Positions 32,984 through 41,462 of a stretch of 64,000 bases of DNA are shown here, piece by piece. The stretch covers positions 496,001-560,000 of the forward strand of contig CBDDFV010000001.1 of NCBI GenBank assembly GCA_965227335.1, in the 5' to 3' direction. The stretch comes from CBDDFV01 sp965227335 (GTDB lineage Bacteria > Planctomycetota > Phycisphaerae > Phycisphaerales > SM1A02). The notes below the pieces were generated by a model. The model ran no database searches, was not told where the DNA came from, and worked only from the letters and a program-made list of their open reading frames with translations. Each line of letters opens with the position of its first letter. Within the stretch, counting starts at the first letter, position 1. A program made the translations under genes and the position numbers.

Positions 32984-34174
32984 TCAGCGGTCAAGGGTCC
33001 CGCACTCGGGGCAGCGGACGGGGTCGCCGTCGCGCCACTTGCGGCGCCAGCCGGTGACCGCGTAGCCGATGACGGCGCCGAGCGCGGCGTAGAGCGTGAG
33101 GTTGGCGAGGAGGGCGGGCCAGTGGATCGTGACGCCGATGACCGGACCCAGTCGGTCGTGGAAGATGCGCCACGGGCGGCTCCAGTCGGGATCGAGCGGA
33201 ACGCGGTGAACGGCGGCGTGTCGCCACGGGAAGCCGGACAGCACGGAGGCGTGGAGCGGCGGGCCGAAGCTGCTGGCGTCGGGATCGGGGGGCGGCGCGC
33301 TCTCGATCCAGAACGGCGGCGCGCCGGACGCGTCGGCCGCCAAGGGAGTGCGGGTCCACCAGATGCGGTCGCCGAACGGACCGCCGCGGAACACGAGCGC
33401 CCGAGCGCCGGCGAAGTCCGGAGCGTCGACGCGCTCGCGGGTGTACGCGCCGACCGGCTCGCACAGCATGAGACCGAAGGCGAGGATCGGCGCTCCCAGT
33501 CCGACGGCCAACACGATGGTCCGACGAGGGAGCGGACCGGGGCGCGGCTGCCCGGCGCGATCGACCAGCGCATAGCCGCAGTGGATGCACCGGCTGCGCG
33601 AGCGCCGCCGCGCTCGACGGGCGCCCTGCAATGCGACCACGATTGCGGCGATCAGTCCGCCGAACACGCCGGCGTTCGCGCCGAACGCGCCCCAGTCGAT
33701 CCATACCGGGAACCCGGCAGGCCCGGGGCCGTATGGGAGTTCGCGCTCCGGCGGCGTATCGCCGTACCCGGTGGTCGTCCACACCACGGCGTGGTGCGAG
33801 TGAAGGGGAAGACCGTAGCTGAGAATGCTGAACGGGATCTGCTGCCGCTCGTTGGGGCCGTGCGGTTCGAGACTGGCGGTGATCGACTCGGCGACGATTC
33901 GCGCCCGCCCGCCATGGGCGTAGCGGTCCAACTGCGTGAACGCGTCGTCCCCGGGCCGGAAGTTCGCGTTGATCTGGCTGGCCCCGAACCACTGGAGGCC
34001 GTCGAGCTGGGCGGCGACGCGTTCGGGGAGACGGGTCCACCACGTGGGCGCTGCCTCAGGGCGAAGGTGCGCCAACCACCACGGCAGGCCCATCGCCACC
34101 ACAAACCCGCACGCCAGCCCGACAACCAAGGCGCGAACCGCCGCACGTCTCCGAGATGTCCTCGGCCCCAGCAC
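32984..34174 (-). CDS. Four-pass membrane protein with two separated CxxC knuckles (paralogue 3)
   Basis: This 396-residue protein is the closest relative of the gene at 31745 and arose by tandem duplication. It has the same start (MLGPRTSRRRAAVRAL) and the same plan. CIHCGYALVD follows ARRARRRSRSR after the second helix, and CPECGTLDR ends the protein after the fourth helix. The shared fourth-helix region reads IHWPALLANLTLYAALGAVIGYA against IHWPQLLANLALAAALG in paralogue 2. The outside domains are less conserved than the helices and knuckles, as expected if they recognise different things. Function is unknown. Confidence 0.75.
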   Translation of the reverse strand: MLGPRTSRRRAAVRALVVGLACGFVVAMGLPWWLAHLRPEAAPTWWTRLPERVAAQLDGLQWFGASQINANFRPGDDAFTQLDRYAHGGRARIVAESITASLEPHGPNERQQIPFSILSYGLPLHSHHAVVWTTTGYGDTPPERELPYGPGPAGFPVWIDWGAFGANAGVFGGLIAAIVVALQGARRARRRSRSRCIHCGYALVDRAGQPRPGPLPRRTIVLAVGLGAPILAFGLMLCEPVGAYTRERVDAPDFAGARALVFRGGPFGDRIWWTRTPLAADASGAPPFWIESAPPPDPDASSFGPPLHASVLSGFPWRHAAVHRVPLDPDWSRPWRIFHDRLGPVIGVTIHWPALLANLTLYAALGAVIGYAVTGWRRKWRDGDPVRCPECGTLDR

Positions 34175-34212
34175 AACGCAAGACTACCCGCGGCGGCGAC
34201 GAATCGCGACGG

Positions 34213-34506
34213 TCATTCCACCTCGAACGCCACACCCTCGCCGCGCTCGACGCGTTCGAGATACGGGCGGCACATCCCGCACTTATCCGAGCAGACAAGG
34301 GCGTCGCACGCCTGGTCGAGGGTGATGTCCGCCGCGCCGGACGCGCGGCGGCTGTCCAGCCACTCCCGGACTCGCGCGAACGTCACGTTCCGACACACGC
34401 ACCGATCCACCACGCCCGCTGTCGTCACCGTCTGCTGCGCCGACGCCGTGCGCAGCGCGCGGGTGGTGTACAACATCGGGGCCGGGCGGCGGTCATCGGG
34501 GGTCAT
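34213..34506 (-). CDS. BFD-like [2Fe-2S] protein
   Basis: The core of this 97-residue protein matches bacterioferritin-associated ferredoxin-type domains. It has C-V-C-R-N (CVCRNVTFARVREWL) and, about 30 residues later, a CDALVCSDKCGMCRPYLERV segment supplying the second cysteine pair. Such domains carry one [2Fe-2S] cluster and act in iron release or as electron-transfer modules. The ATG at 34506 overlaps the end of the pseudopilin gene by 14 bases. A shorter start at 34476 would remove an N-terminal extension that is not family-like. No bacterioferritin is nearby. Confidence 0.75.
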   Translation of the reverse strand: MTPDDRRPAPMLYTTRALRTASAQQTVTTAGVVDRCVCRNVTFARVREWLDSRRASGAADITLDQACDALVCSDKCGMCRPYLERVERGEGVAFEVE

Positions 34507-35275
34507 AGGCGAAGTCGTCCTCGGTCAGGAAGCCGTTGTCGGGATAGCCGAGCGTCTGCTCGAGCAGCAGGTCCGTCGCGTGCAGGCCGCAGCGGGGATC
34601 CCGGCGGGATTCGACCGAACCGTCCAGAAACGCGACGTTCGTCGAACCGCCGACGTGCCGATAGGCCTGCCCGCCGGAGTAGACTTCGCCCCACGAGCGG
34701 GAATGGATGTTCTCCGGCCCCCGCATAAATTTATTGGCGCCAGCGGCATACCCGCCGTCCCCGAAGATCACGCAGCGACCGCAGTGCCGCGCCCCTGATT
34801 TCCGGACCCCGTTCCGAAATCCGTTCCACCCCGTGAACGGGAACTGCCCCTCGCCCCCGATGTAGTCGGTGTTGTAGTTGTAGCCCGAAGAAGGATCGGC
34901 CCCGAAGTTCGAGGGGCCGTGATAGGTCGGGCACTGGTGCACCTTGTGGGGGGTGTCGGTGTACGCCCAGAGGGCCCCGGGCGAGATCTGGCCGTCGGCG
35001 GTCTGGGTGTAGTCCCACGCGATGGTGGTCAGGCCGGCCGCGCCCGGCTCGTAGCGGAGGGCCGGGGGGTAATACTGATGGTCGAGGGCGTAGGCGTCCG
35101 CCGCGAACGCCATCTGGCGGAGATGCGTCAGACACGCGGCGGCCTCCGCCGATCCCCGCAGGCCCGCCATGGCGGGTACGAGGAGACCGACGAGGAGGCC
35201 GGCGATGCCGATGACGACCAGGAGCTCCACGATGGAGAACGCGCGTCGTCTCGGCCTGGATCGGTGGGGGGCCAC
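34493..35275 (-). CDS. Prepilin-type pseudopilin with H...DG C-terminal motif
   Basis: The 260-residue protein has a type IV prepilin leader, basic RRRAF then SIVELLVVIGIAGLLVGLLV. The Glu at +5 of the mature protein is preserved. The C-terminal domain ends with HVGGSTNVAFLDGSVE, the H...DG motif typical of planctomycete pseudopilins (related to DUF1559 proteins). The function is export-system or surface-filament assembly, not conventional pilus structure. The GTG at 35275 is chosen because it lies 5 bases after the upstream stop and just before the leader. The frame further upstream is an Arg-rich shadow of the dockerin gene. It is translationally close to both neighbours. Confidence 0.8.
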   Translation of the reverse strand: MAPHRSRPRRRAFSIVELLVVIGIAGLLVGLLVPAMAGLRGSAEAAACLTHLRQMAFAADAYALDHQYYPPALRYEPGAAGLTTIAWDYTQTADGQISPGALWAYTDTPHKVHQCPTYHGPSNFGADPSSGYNYNTDYIGGEGQFPFTGWNGFRNGVRKSGARHCGRCVIFGDGGYAAGANKFMRGPENIHSRSWGEVYSGGQAYRHVGGSTNVAFLDGSVESRRDPRCGLHATDLLLEQTLGYPDNGFLTEDDFAYDPR

Positions 35276-35280
35276 GAGGA

Positions 35281-36387
35281 TCAGCCCGTCCAGTTCGCGA
35301 GAAGGATGGCGAGGTCCGCCGCGTCGACGGTTCCGTCCCCGTCGAGATCCGCGGGCGATCCCGGGACGCCCCACGCGGCGAGGAGGATGGCGAGGTCGGA
35401 CGCATCGACGGCGCCGTCGCGGTTGAGGTCGCCGGGCGGTCCGCCGGCGGGGGCGACATCGGCGACGGCGTCGATCTCGATGTTGTCCGCGCCGGCGTCG
35501 GGGTTGCTGATCCGAATGAAGGACACGGACGCGAGGCCGACGGCGCCGATGTCCACGCCCGCGCCGCCGCCCGAGCCGTCGTAGAGGGCGATGAGGTCGG
35601 CGTGCGACATCCCCATGACGTCGGCCATGGTCATCGCGGGGTCGACGGGTTTCGTGAAGTCGGTGAGGACGGTCCCGGGGACATCCTGGTAGGGCGTGGC
35701 GTCGGCGTAGCCGATGGTCGGGAAGACCCCGTCGGGCAGGACGTCGGGGACGGGGACCCACGTGACGCCGTCGGCGGAGAGTTCAATGGTCCCGACGTTC
35801 TCCGCGAAAAGGCCGCCAACCTCGCCCGCGGGGAACGCGGCGTCGATGAAGAGGGCGTTGCCGAAGACGATGAGATCGACGCCGAAGGGGTTGGCGGGGT
35901 CGTCGGTGACGGGGGTGTCGAAGGCGAGGGTGAGGGCGCCGCCGGATCCGATGGAGACGATTTCATCGAGGCCGAACGCGGAATTGAAGGGCGTGACGCA
36001 GCCCGGGAAGACGCCTTCGCCGGTGAAGCGTTCGGGGGATCCGAGGGCGGTTTCGGGCGTGGTGTAGCCAGGGGCGGGGTTGGCGCCGGGGTCGTAGGCG
36101 ACGACGGCGTCGGCGAAGGGGTCGTCCGCGTTGTCTGGCGCGCACGCGGCGGCGGCCGCCGCGAGGGTGGGAAGCGTCGCGGCCGTGGCGAGAATGATTT
36201 TCGCCAGGGTGGGAGCGGTTTTCGCCGTGGTGGGGGCGGTTTTTGCTCGGGACGGGGCGGGGCTCGCCGGCGCGGCGGGTCGGGTCGCCAGCGCGGCGAC
36301 GGTTCTCGGGGTCGCGGGGTGGGTTTCGGGGGTGGCGAATGGGATCGCGTCGGCGCCGGGGCGCCCGTCGGGGGTGGTGGTGGTCAT
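35281..36387 (-). CDS. Surface protein with C-terminal dockerin-like repeats
   Basis: The 368-residue protein has an Ala-rich, Lys-containing N-terminal segment with a hydrophobic core (KIILATAATLPTLAAA). A beta-rich domain follows at about 75-300 (VVAYDPGANPAPGYTTPETA, then LIVFGNALF), similar to anonymous cell-surface domains in planctomycetes. Two dockerin-like loops end the protein, DLNRDGAVDASDLAILLAAW and DLDGDGTVDAADLAILLANW. The N-terminus contains APTTAKTAPTLAK, a short internal repeat. The ATG at 36387 is preferred over the upstream extension, which is Arg/Pro-rich. It is directly followed by the pseudopilin gene (5 bases), suggesting joint expression and possibly export. Confidence 0.7.
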   Translation of the reverse strand: MTTTTPDGRPGADAIPFATPETHPATPRTVAALATRPAAPASPAPSRAKTAPTTAKTAPTLAKIILATAATLPTLAAAAAACAPDNADDPFADAVVAYDPGANPAPGYTTPETALGSPERFTGEGVFPGCVTPFNSAFGLDEIVSIGSGGALTLAFDTPVTDDPANPFGVDLIVFGNALFIDAAFPAGEVGGLFAENVGTIELSADGVTWVPVPDVLPDGVFPTIGYADATPYQDVPGTVLTDFTKPVDPAMTMADVMGMSHADLIALYDGSGGGAGVDIGAVGLASVSFIRISNPDAGADNIEIDAVADVAPAGGPPGDLNRDGAVDASDLAILLAAWGVPGSPADLDGDGTVDAADLAILLANWTG

Positions 36388-37072
36388 GGGTGGACCGGTC
36401 CTCTGATGTCGTTCCGAGTCGCGCGGAACGGCTCCCGTGGTGTCATGCGGGCCGGTCGCGGGTGCGGAATCGGAGCGGAGGGCCGGATGGGAGCGTGACC
36501 GACGCCGCGCCGTCTCCGCCCTGAATCGCGAGGGCGACGGTGCGACCACGGCCGGTCTTCCGGCTTCGAGCGTCATCTCCGTCATCCGGCCTTCCCACGG
36601 GTCCGATTGCGGGTCCCGCAGTGGCGTGGGGGGATGCTGGAGCCGCCGGGTCTCGGGAGGAGGTCCGACGGGGCTCGTTACGGCGGCGCGTCCGCGGCGG
36701 ATTTTCACCGCCTTCCCTGCTCGGCGGGTCGGGCTCTGGTCAGCCGCGTCCCGTCGGGCGCCGTGGTCGACCCGGAGTGTACGCGGAACCGCGGGGGCTG
36801 CAACTGCGGATGGGGAGGTGATGGGAGAATGCCGGCGGGGCGTCGTCGATCAGGGGTCGGATCAAATTGACACTGGATCGGCCATTCGATACGGTCAACG
36901 GTTCGTCGGAGACCGGTCCGTTCGGGCGGGGTTCCCCGCTTCGGACGACGCTCGCGACGGGGTTGCACGCCCCGTCCGGACCTTCCCTCCGGCGAATAGC
37001 GCCGACCCGGTTGACCCCGGGTGCAATGAGGCTCGCAGACCAGGCTCGGCAGAGCCTTCAGGAGTTCGATTG
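36388..37072. other. 685-bp divergent intergenic region
   Basis: It separates the leftward dockerin-like gene from the rightward HEAT-like gene. No frame here is convincing. The long plus frame in phase with the HEAT gene is low-complexity and lacks a ribosome site. A sigma70-like promoter for the rightward gene is visible at 36867-36895. The part from 36388 to about 36850 shows nothing else recognisable. Confidence 0.6.
36867..36895 (+). promoter_or_regulatory. Sigma70-like promoter of the HEAT-like gene
   Basis: A perfect TTGACA (36867-36872) is followed after 17 bases by TACGGT (36890-36895), a weak -10. Transcription would begin near 36902, giving a leader of about 170 bases before the ATG at 37073. 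The -35 match and the spacing are good. The -10 is poor. Confidence 0.4.
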
Positions 37073-39304
37073 ATGATGTGTGCTGGGCGTATTCGGACCC
37101 GCTTCGGGACGGGGGTCGCGCTTTCAGGATGGCTCGCAGGATGCGCGGCCGCCGGTCTGCTCACGACGAGCGTCGCCGCGACCATGCCGGCCGGCGTGGT
37201 CGTCACCGCCGCCGTCGGCGTGCAGGATCAGTCCGCGGACGCCGCGGTGCTGCTCGACGAGTTCGTGCATTACACGAACGTTGCGCGCCCTGATCTTGCG
37301 GAAGCGTTCGCCCGTCAGATCCTGAACTCGGGTATCTCCGACGCGGAACTGGCCACCGCGGTGGACGGCGAAGTCAAGATGAGCCCGCAGCGCTTCGACG
37401 AAGCGGTGAACCGGGCCCTCCGGATGGCCGCGCTCGAAGAGGTGGCGGCGGAGTTGAGCCGGCGGGTGGAGTCGGGTCGTCTCGACCTGGCCCGCGACGC
37501 CGACCGCATTGCGCAGGCGATCGAGATGCTGGGCGGCACGCTCCGCCAGAAGCGGCTGGGCGAAGCGCGTCTGGCCGCGGCGGGCGAGTACGCAGCGCCG
37601 GCGTTGCTCAAGGTGATCACGGACGGGAACGATGAACGGCTGAAGACCGCCGTGCGTCGCGTGCTGCGTGACATCGGACTGGAAGCGGTCACGCCCCTGG
37701 GCGTGGCGCTGCCGAATCTCGACCCGACGAGTCAGCGTGTGGTCGCGGATCTCCTCGGTGAGATCGGTTACGCCCACGCGGGTCCGTACCTGCTCGAGGC
37801 GGCGGGTCAGTCCAACACGTCGCAGGCCGCGCGTGATGCGGCGATGCAGGCGTACAACCAGGTGGCGGACGGGCCGGCGGAGTTGTCGGAGGCGTACGCG
37901 GGCCTTTCCCGCGAGTACTTCGGCCGTGCGTCGTTCCTGACGCCCTATCCGCTGGAGTCGGTCAACAACGTCTGGAGCTACGACACCCATGTGGGGCTGG
38001 TGGCGACGGGCGTGCCGACGGAGATCTTCGCGGATGTGATGTCGATGCGGACGGCGGCGAAGGCGCTGGAGGCGGACGGATCGTCCGGCCGCGCGTTGAG
38101 CCTGTTCGTCGCGTCGAATCTCCGTCGTGAGAACAACCTGCCGGGCGGGGCGAGCGATCCGGTGTACGGCGACCTGCCGTACTCGCCGGACTTCTACGCC
38201 ACGGTCTTCGGCACGCAGAACAACATGGAAGTCCTCGCCCTCGCGCTGGACGTCCAGGACACCACGCTGATCCGCGATTCGATCGCGGCGCTGAACAAGA
38301 CGACGGGGGGTTCGAACCTCGTCGCGGCGGCGTCGGGTCGTCAGCCGCTTCTCGAGGCGCTGAACTATCCGGACCGGCGGGTGCAGTACGAATCGGCGCT
38401 GGTGCTCGGCAACGCGTTGCCGACGACGACGTTTGCGGGCGACGAGCGTGTCGTGACGACGCTCGCCTCGGCCGTGCGGACGGGCGGCGATTCCTTCGCG
38501 GTGGTGATCGCGGCGGACGCGGAAGACCAGCGGGTCGCGGCGGGTCGTCTGACCGCCGAGGGGTACACGATTGTCGGTCAGGGCTCGAACCTCAACGAAC
38601 TGGGCGGCGAGATCGCGCGTTCGACGGCGGTCGACGTCGTCGTGGTGGATCACACCAACGTCGCCGAGGCGCGTCGGATCATTGAAGAGCTGCGGGTCTC
38701 GCCCCGCACGGTGGTCGCGCCGATTCTGGTGATGGCCCCCGACTATGACCTGCCGCCCTTCGCCCGTGATTACCAGGCGGATCCGCGGGTGAAGGTGGTG
38801 CGCAAGGGTCTGGGCGACGCGGCGTTCTATTCGGCGCTGGAGGAAGTCCTCGAATCGGGCTCGGGCGGCCGTATTTCGGAAACGGAAGCGGAGATCTACG
38901 CGATCGATTCGCTCGATACGCTGCGCGACATCGCCATCTCGAACAGCCAGGTCTATCGAATCTCGGACGCGCAGCCCGCGTTGCTGGACGCCCTCGCCGC
39001 CCGCACGGGCGGATTCCGGACGGCGGTGGCGGAAGTGCTGGCCATGATCGACAGCGAGACCGCTCAGCGGGCGCTGGTCGAGGCGGCGCTGACGTCGTCC
39101 GATGTGGACGAGCAGATCGAACTGCTGGACGCGTCGACGCAATCCGTGCGTCGATTCGGTCCCAAGGCGACGCAGCAGCAGATCGCATCGCTGCTGGACG
39201 TGGTGGCCAGCGGGTCGGGCGATCTTGCCGATGCGGCGGCGCGTCTCCACGGGGCGATGAACCTCCCGACCTCGAACGCGGTCGGTCTGATTCCGAGCCC
39301 GTAA
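37073..39304 (+). CDS. Exported HEAT-like repeat protein with embedded receiver-like domain
   Basis: The 743-residue protein starts with a signal sequence (GVALSGWLAGC, then AAAGLLTTSVAA). It could be read either as a lipobox at L21-C24 or as a signal peptidase I site near residue 36. Helical repeats of the HEAT type follow (for example AGEYAAPALLKVITDGNDERLKTA cut by short turns) through about residue 470. Residues about 473-593 look like a response-regulator receiver: FAVVIAADAEDQRVAAGRL, VDVVVVDHTN with Asp 526 in the phospho-acceptor position, VVAPILVMAP and Lys 578. Helical repeats then resume to the end. AGGAG lies 8 bases before the ATG at 37073. A receiver in an exported protein would not be phosphorylated in the usual way. 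Function unknown. Confidence 0.75.
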   Translation: MMCAGRIRTRFGTGVALSGWLAGCAAAGLLTTSVAATMPAGVVVTAAVGVQDQSADAAVLLDEFVHYTNVARPDLAEAFARQILNSGISDAELATAVDGEVKMSPQRFDEAVNRALRMAALEEVAAELSRRVESGRLDLARDADRIAQAIEMLGGTLRQKRLGEARLAAAGEYAAPALLKVITDGNDERLKTAVRRVLRDIGLEAVTPLGVALPNLDPTSQRVVADLLGEIGYAHAGPYLLEAAGQSNTSQAARDAAMQAYNQVADGPAELSEAYAGLSREYFGRASFLTPYPLESVNNVWSYDTHVGLVATGVPTEIFADVMSMRTAAKALEADGSSGRALSLFVASNLRRENNLPGGASDPVYGDLPYSPDFYATVFGTQNNMEVLALALDVQDTTLIRDSIAALNKTTGGSNLVAAASGRQPLLEALNYPDRRVQYESALVLGNALPTTTFAGDERVVTTLASAVRTGGDSFAVVIAADAEDQRVAAGRLTAEGYTIVGQGSNLNELGGEIARSTAVDVVVVDHTNVAEARRIIEELRVSPRTVVAPILVMAPDYDLPPFARDYQADPRVKVVRKGLGDAAFYSALEEVLESGSGGRISETEAEIYAIDSLDTLRDIAISNSQVYRISDAQPALLDALAARTGGFRTAVAEVLAMIDSETAQRALVEAALTSSDVDEQIELLDASTQSVRRFGPKATQQQIASLLDVVASGSGDLADAAARLHGAMNLPTSNAVGLIPSP

Positions 39305-39334
39305 GACGGGCCTTCGGGAGGTACCTGAAACACG

Positions 39335-39369
39335 ACGCCGCGCCGGACACGCTCCGGCGCGGCGTTTTT
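39335..39369 (+). terminator. Intrinsic terminator of the HEAT-like gene
   Basis: Arms acgccgcgccgga (39335-39347) and tccggcgcggcgt (39353-39365) form a perfect 13-base stem with a 5-base loop. They are followed by a run of five T (39365-39369). It lies 30 bases after the stop codon and ends transcription ahead of the tRNA-Thr gene. Confidence 0.9.
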
Positions 39370-39454
39370 CATCGCCCGCCCCCGGGTCTGCCGGTTCCTT
39401 CACGTCGATTGATCGGGGGGAGGCGGTGTGCTATTCTTCCCGGCTCGGTTCGTC

Positions 39455-39527
39455 GCCACCCTAGCTCAGTCGGTAGAGCGGAGCTTTCGTAAAGCTCAGG
39501 TCAGGGGTTCGAGTCCCCTGGGTGGCT
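39455..39527 (+). tRNA. tRNA-Thr (CGT)
   Basis: The 73-nucleotide cloverleaf begins GCCACCCTAGCTCAG. Its anticodon loop TTCGTAA gives anticodon CGT, which reads ACG. The T-arm is AGGGG-TTCGAGT-CCCCT, and the acceptor closes with GGGTGGC and discriminator T. CCA is not encoded. Confidence 0.96.
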
Positions 39528-39534
39528 TTGGCAG

Positions 39535-39567
39535 CAACCCCCGTTGATGGCGGGGGTTGTGTTGTTT
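39535..39567 (+). terminator. Intrinsic terminator of tRNA-Thr
   Basis: Arms caacccccg (39535-39543) and cgggggttg (39551-39559) form a 9-base stem with a 7-base loop, followed by tgttgttt. It starts eight bases after the tRNA's 3' end and precedes the convergent MscS-type gene. Confidence 0.85.
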
Positions 39568-39599
39568 CGGGCCGGTCCGGCGCGGCGGGCGGTCGATGG

Positions 39600-41216
39600 T
39601 CAGTCACTCGCCTCGGACTCGTCCGGGTCGGATTCGTCGTCCGCGTCGTCGGCGTCGTCTCCGGCGCCGTCGTTCTCCGGACGGGACGGGTCGTCGTGGC
39701 GGGACTCCGCGTCCAGGCGAGGCAGCCGCGCGTCGTCCGTCTCGAGCAACGCGGTGCGAGTGGGGAACGCGAACTCGACGCCGGCCTCGTTGAATCGATC
39801 GAGAATCTCGAGATGGAGTTCGGACGCACGTTCCAGGGCGTCCCAGTAGTCGCCCGGGGTGATGCAGTACTGCACCAGAAGATTGAGGGTCGACTCGCCG
39901 AAGCCCTCGAAGACGATATGGGTCTTCATCGCGTCGGGCTCATCCTCGCGGCCGGAGAGCACGTCTTCGAGAATCGACATCGCCTCGCGCAGCTTCGCCG
40001 GTGAACTGTCGTACCGCAGTTGAATGCGATAGCGTCGGCGGACCCACGGGCGGGCGTCGATGTTCTCCACCGGCTCCCGCACGATCTCGGCGTTGGGGAT
40101 GGTCACGAGGTGACCGTCCAGTTCCCGAAGCTGGGTGCTCCGGAAGCCGATGTCCTCCACGCGACCGAAGTACCCCTTGAACTTGATCAGGTCGCCGATG
40201 TGGAACGGGCGATCCATGACGATCGTCAGCGAGCCGAAGAGGTTCTTCAGGGAGTCCTGGGCCGCGAGGGTGATCGCGAGGCCGATCACCCCGAGCCCGA
40301 TGAGGACGTTCCGGAGTTCGACGCCGAAGACGACCTCCGCCGCGATGACCGCGAACACCGCAAGCACCGCGAGATGGAGGCACTTCCGGATGAGGGCGAC
40401 CGCCTCGTCGTCCGGCTCGCGATACGTCGTTCGGAGCATCCATCCCAGCGCCCGCGCCGCGAGCGAGGCCAGGGTCCAGGCGAGCCAGAGCGTGGCGGCG
40501 AGGAAGGCGAGGGCAAGGACCTGCCAGATGACCTGCTCGGTCGCGCGGGGCAGCCAGAATCGCGTCACGCCGACCGCGACGCCCGCCAGGGCCAGCGTCA
40601 CGTACAGGGGCCCGCGTACGCCGGCGATCAGCGAGCCGACAGTGTCGTAGTCGCGATCGCGGGCCATCGTGCGGAATCGACCGAGCAGCCGCGAGCCCAG
40701 CCACGCAAGGATGACGCCCGACGTGATCGAGCCGATGAGAACGAGGTAGTCGAGAAGTGCGTTCCGTTCGACGGCGGCGTACCGGACCATGTCGCGTATG
40801 TACGCGCCATTCGATTCGTAGTCGGTCGGCCGGGGCGGAATCCGGTATCCCGACTGCTGCGCCTCGACCGCTTCCTCAAGACTCAGCCACGACGCTTCGC
40901 AGACGGCGCCGATCTTCTGGGACGCCTCCTTGCGATCCAGGAATCCATCCATGCGAAGGGGTTGGAGTTCCGCGAGGATCGTGTTGCGGAGCGCTGCCGC
41001 GCGGCTTTCGATGAGTGAATCAAATTCGCCGTCGGCGGAGAGCGTCTGCGCGCGTCGGCGGAAGCTGTCGATCGCGGTGTCGACCATCGCGGCGAGATCG
41101 CCTTCCGCCGTCTGCGGCCCGCCATTGAGCGATTCCGTCACCGACTGAGCGTTCGCACCGGCGGCGACCAGCAGCACAAGCACCAGGGTATGGAAGAACG
41201 GCCGGCCCATCGACAT
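39600..41216 (-). CDS. MscS-family mechanosensitive ion channel
   Basis: The 538-residue protein has a signal peptide (residues 1-24) and a helical extracytoplasmic domain to about residue 155. About four to five membrane helices follow, then the MscS pore/beta domain. Signatures are VLIGLGVIGLAITLAAQDSLKN cut by a gap, NLFGSLTIVMDRPFHIGD and DGHLVTIPNAEI. It is longer than E. coli MscS (286 residues), with the N-terminal addition seen in YbdG/MscM-like members. The final 45 residues are almost all Asp, Glu and Ser. It opens under hypo-osmotic stress by family analogy. Its 3' end faces the tRNA-Thr terminator. Confidence 0.9.
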   Translation of the reverse strand: MSMGRPFFHTLVLVLLVAAGANAQSVTESLNGGPQTAEGDLAAMVDTAIDSFRRRAQTLSADGEFDSLIESRAAALRNTILAELQPLRMDGFLDRKEASQKIGAVCEASWLSLEEAVEAQQSGYRIPPRPTDYESNGAYIRDMVRYAAVERNALLDYLVLIGSITSGVILAWLGSRLLGRFRTMARDRDYDTVGSLIAGVRGPLYVTLALAGVAVGVTRFWLPRATEQVIWQVLALAFLAATLWLAWTLASLAARALGWMLRTTYREPDDEAVALIRKCLHLAVLAVFAVIAAEVVFGVELRNVLIGLGVIGLAITLAAQDSLKNLFGSLTIVMDRPFHIGDLIKFKGYFGRVEDIGFRSTQLRELDGHLVTIPNAEIVREPVENIDARPWVRRRYRIQLRYDSSPAKLREAMSILEDVLSGREDEPDAMKTHIVFEGFGESTLNLLVQYCITPGDYWDALERASELHLEILDRFNEAGVEFAFPTRTALLETDDARLPRLDAESRHDDPSRPENDGAGDDADDADDESDPDESEASD

Positions 41217-41462
41217 GACGGCAGCGTATCAGATCGCGTTCCGTGAGCCGATCCCGCCACGGAGCGTCGGCGTCGTCGACGTCCCGGGGACGCGTCCGAC
41301 GGTGCCGCGCTGCCTGGGGCGTGGGGTTCATGCCGCTGACGTGAATCGGTCGCTCGGGGGGCGTCGTCCGGCGGGGCGGGACGGCTCCGACTCGCGAAAA
41401 CCGGTGAAGGATGCGAGAATCCCCCGCCGCACGCCATGGGGACGTGGGGCGGGAGCTGGGCC

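Noticed and set aside
35276..35761. N-terminal extension of the pseudopilin frame
   Set aside because: It is an Arg-rich shadow of the dockerin-like gene. The prepilin leader starts just after the GTG at 35275.
36437..37072. Extended N-terminus of the HEAT-like protein
   Set aside because: It is low-complexity with no ribosome site. AGGAG and a signal sequence support the ATG at 37073.
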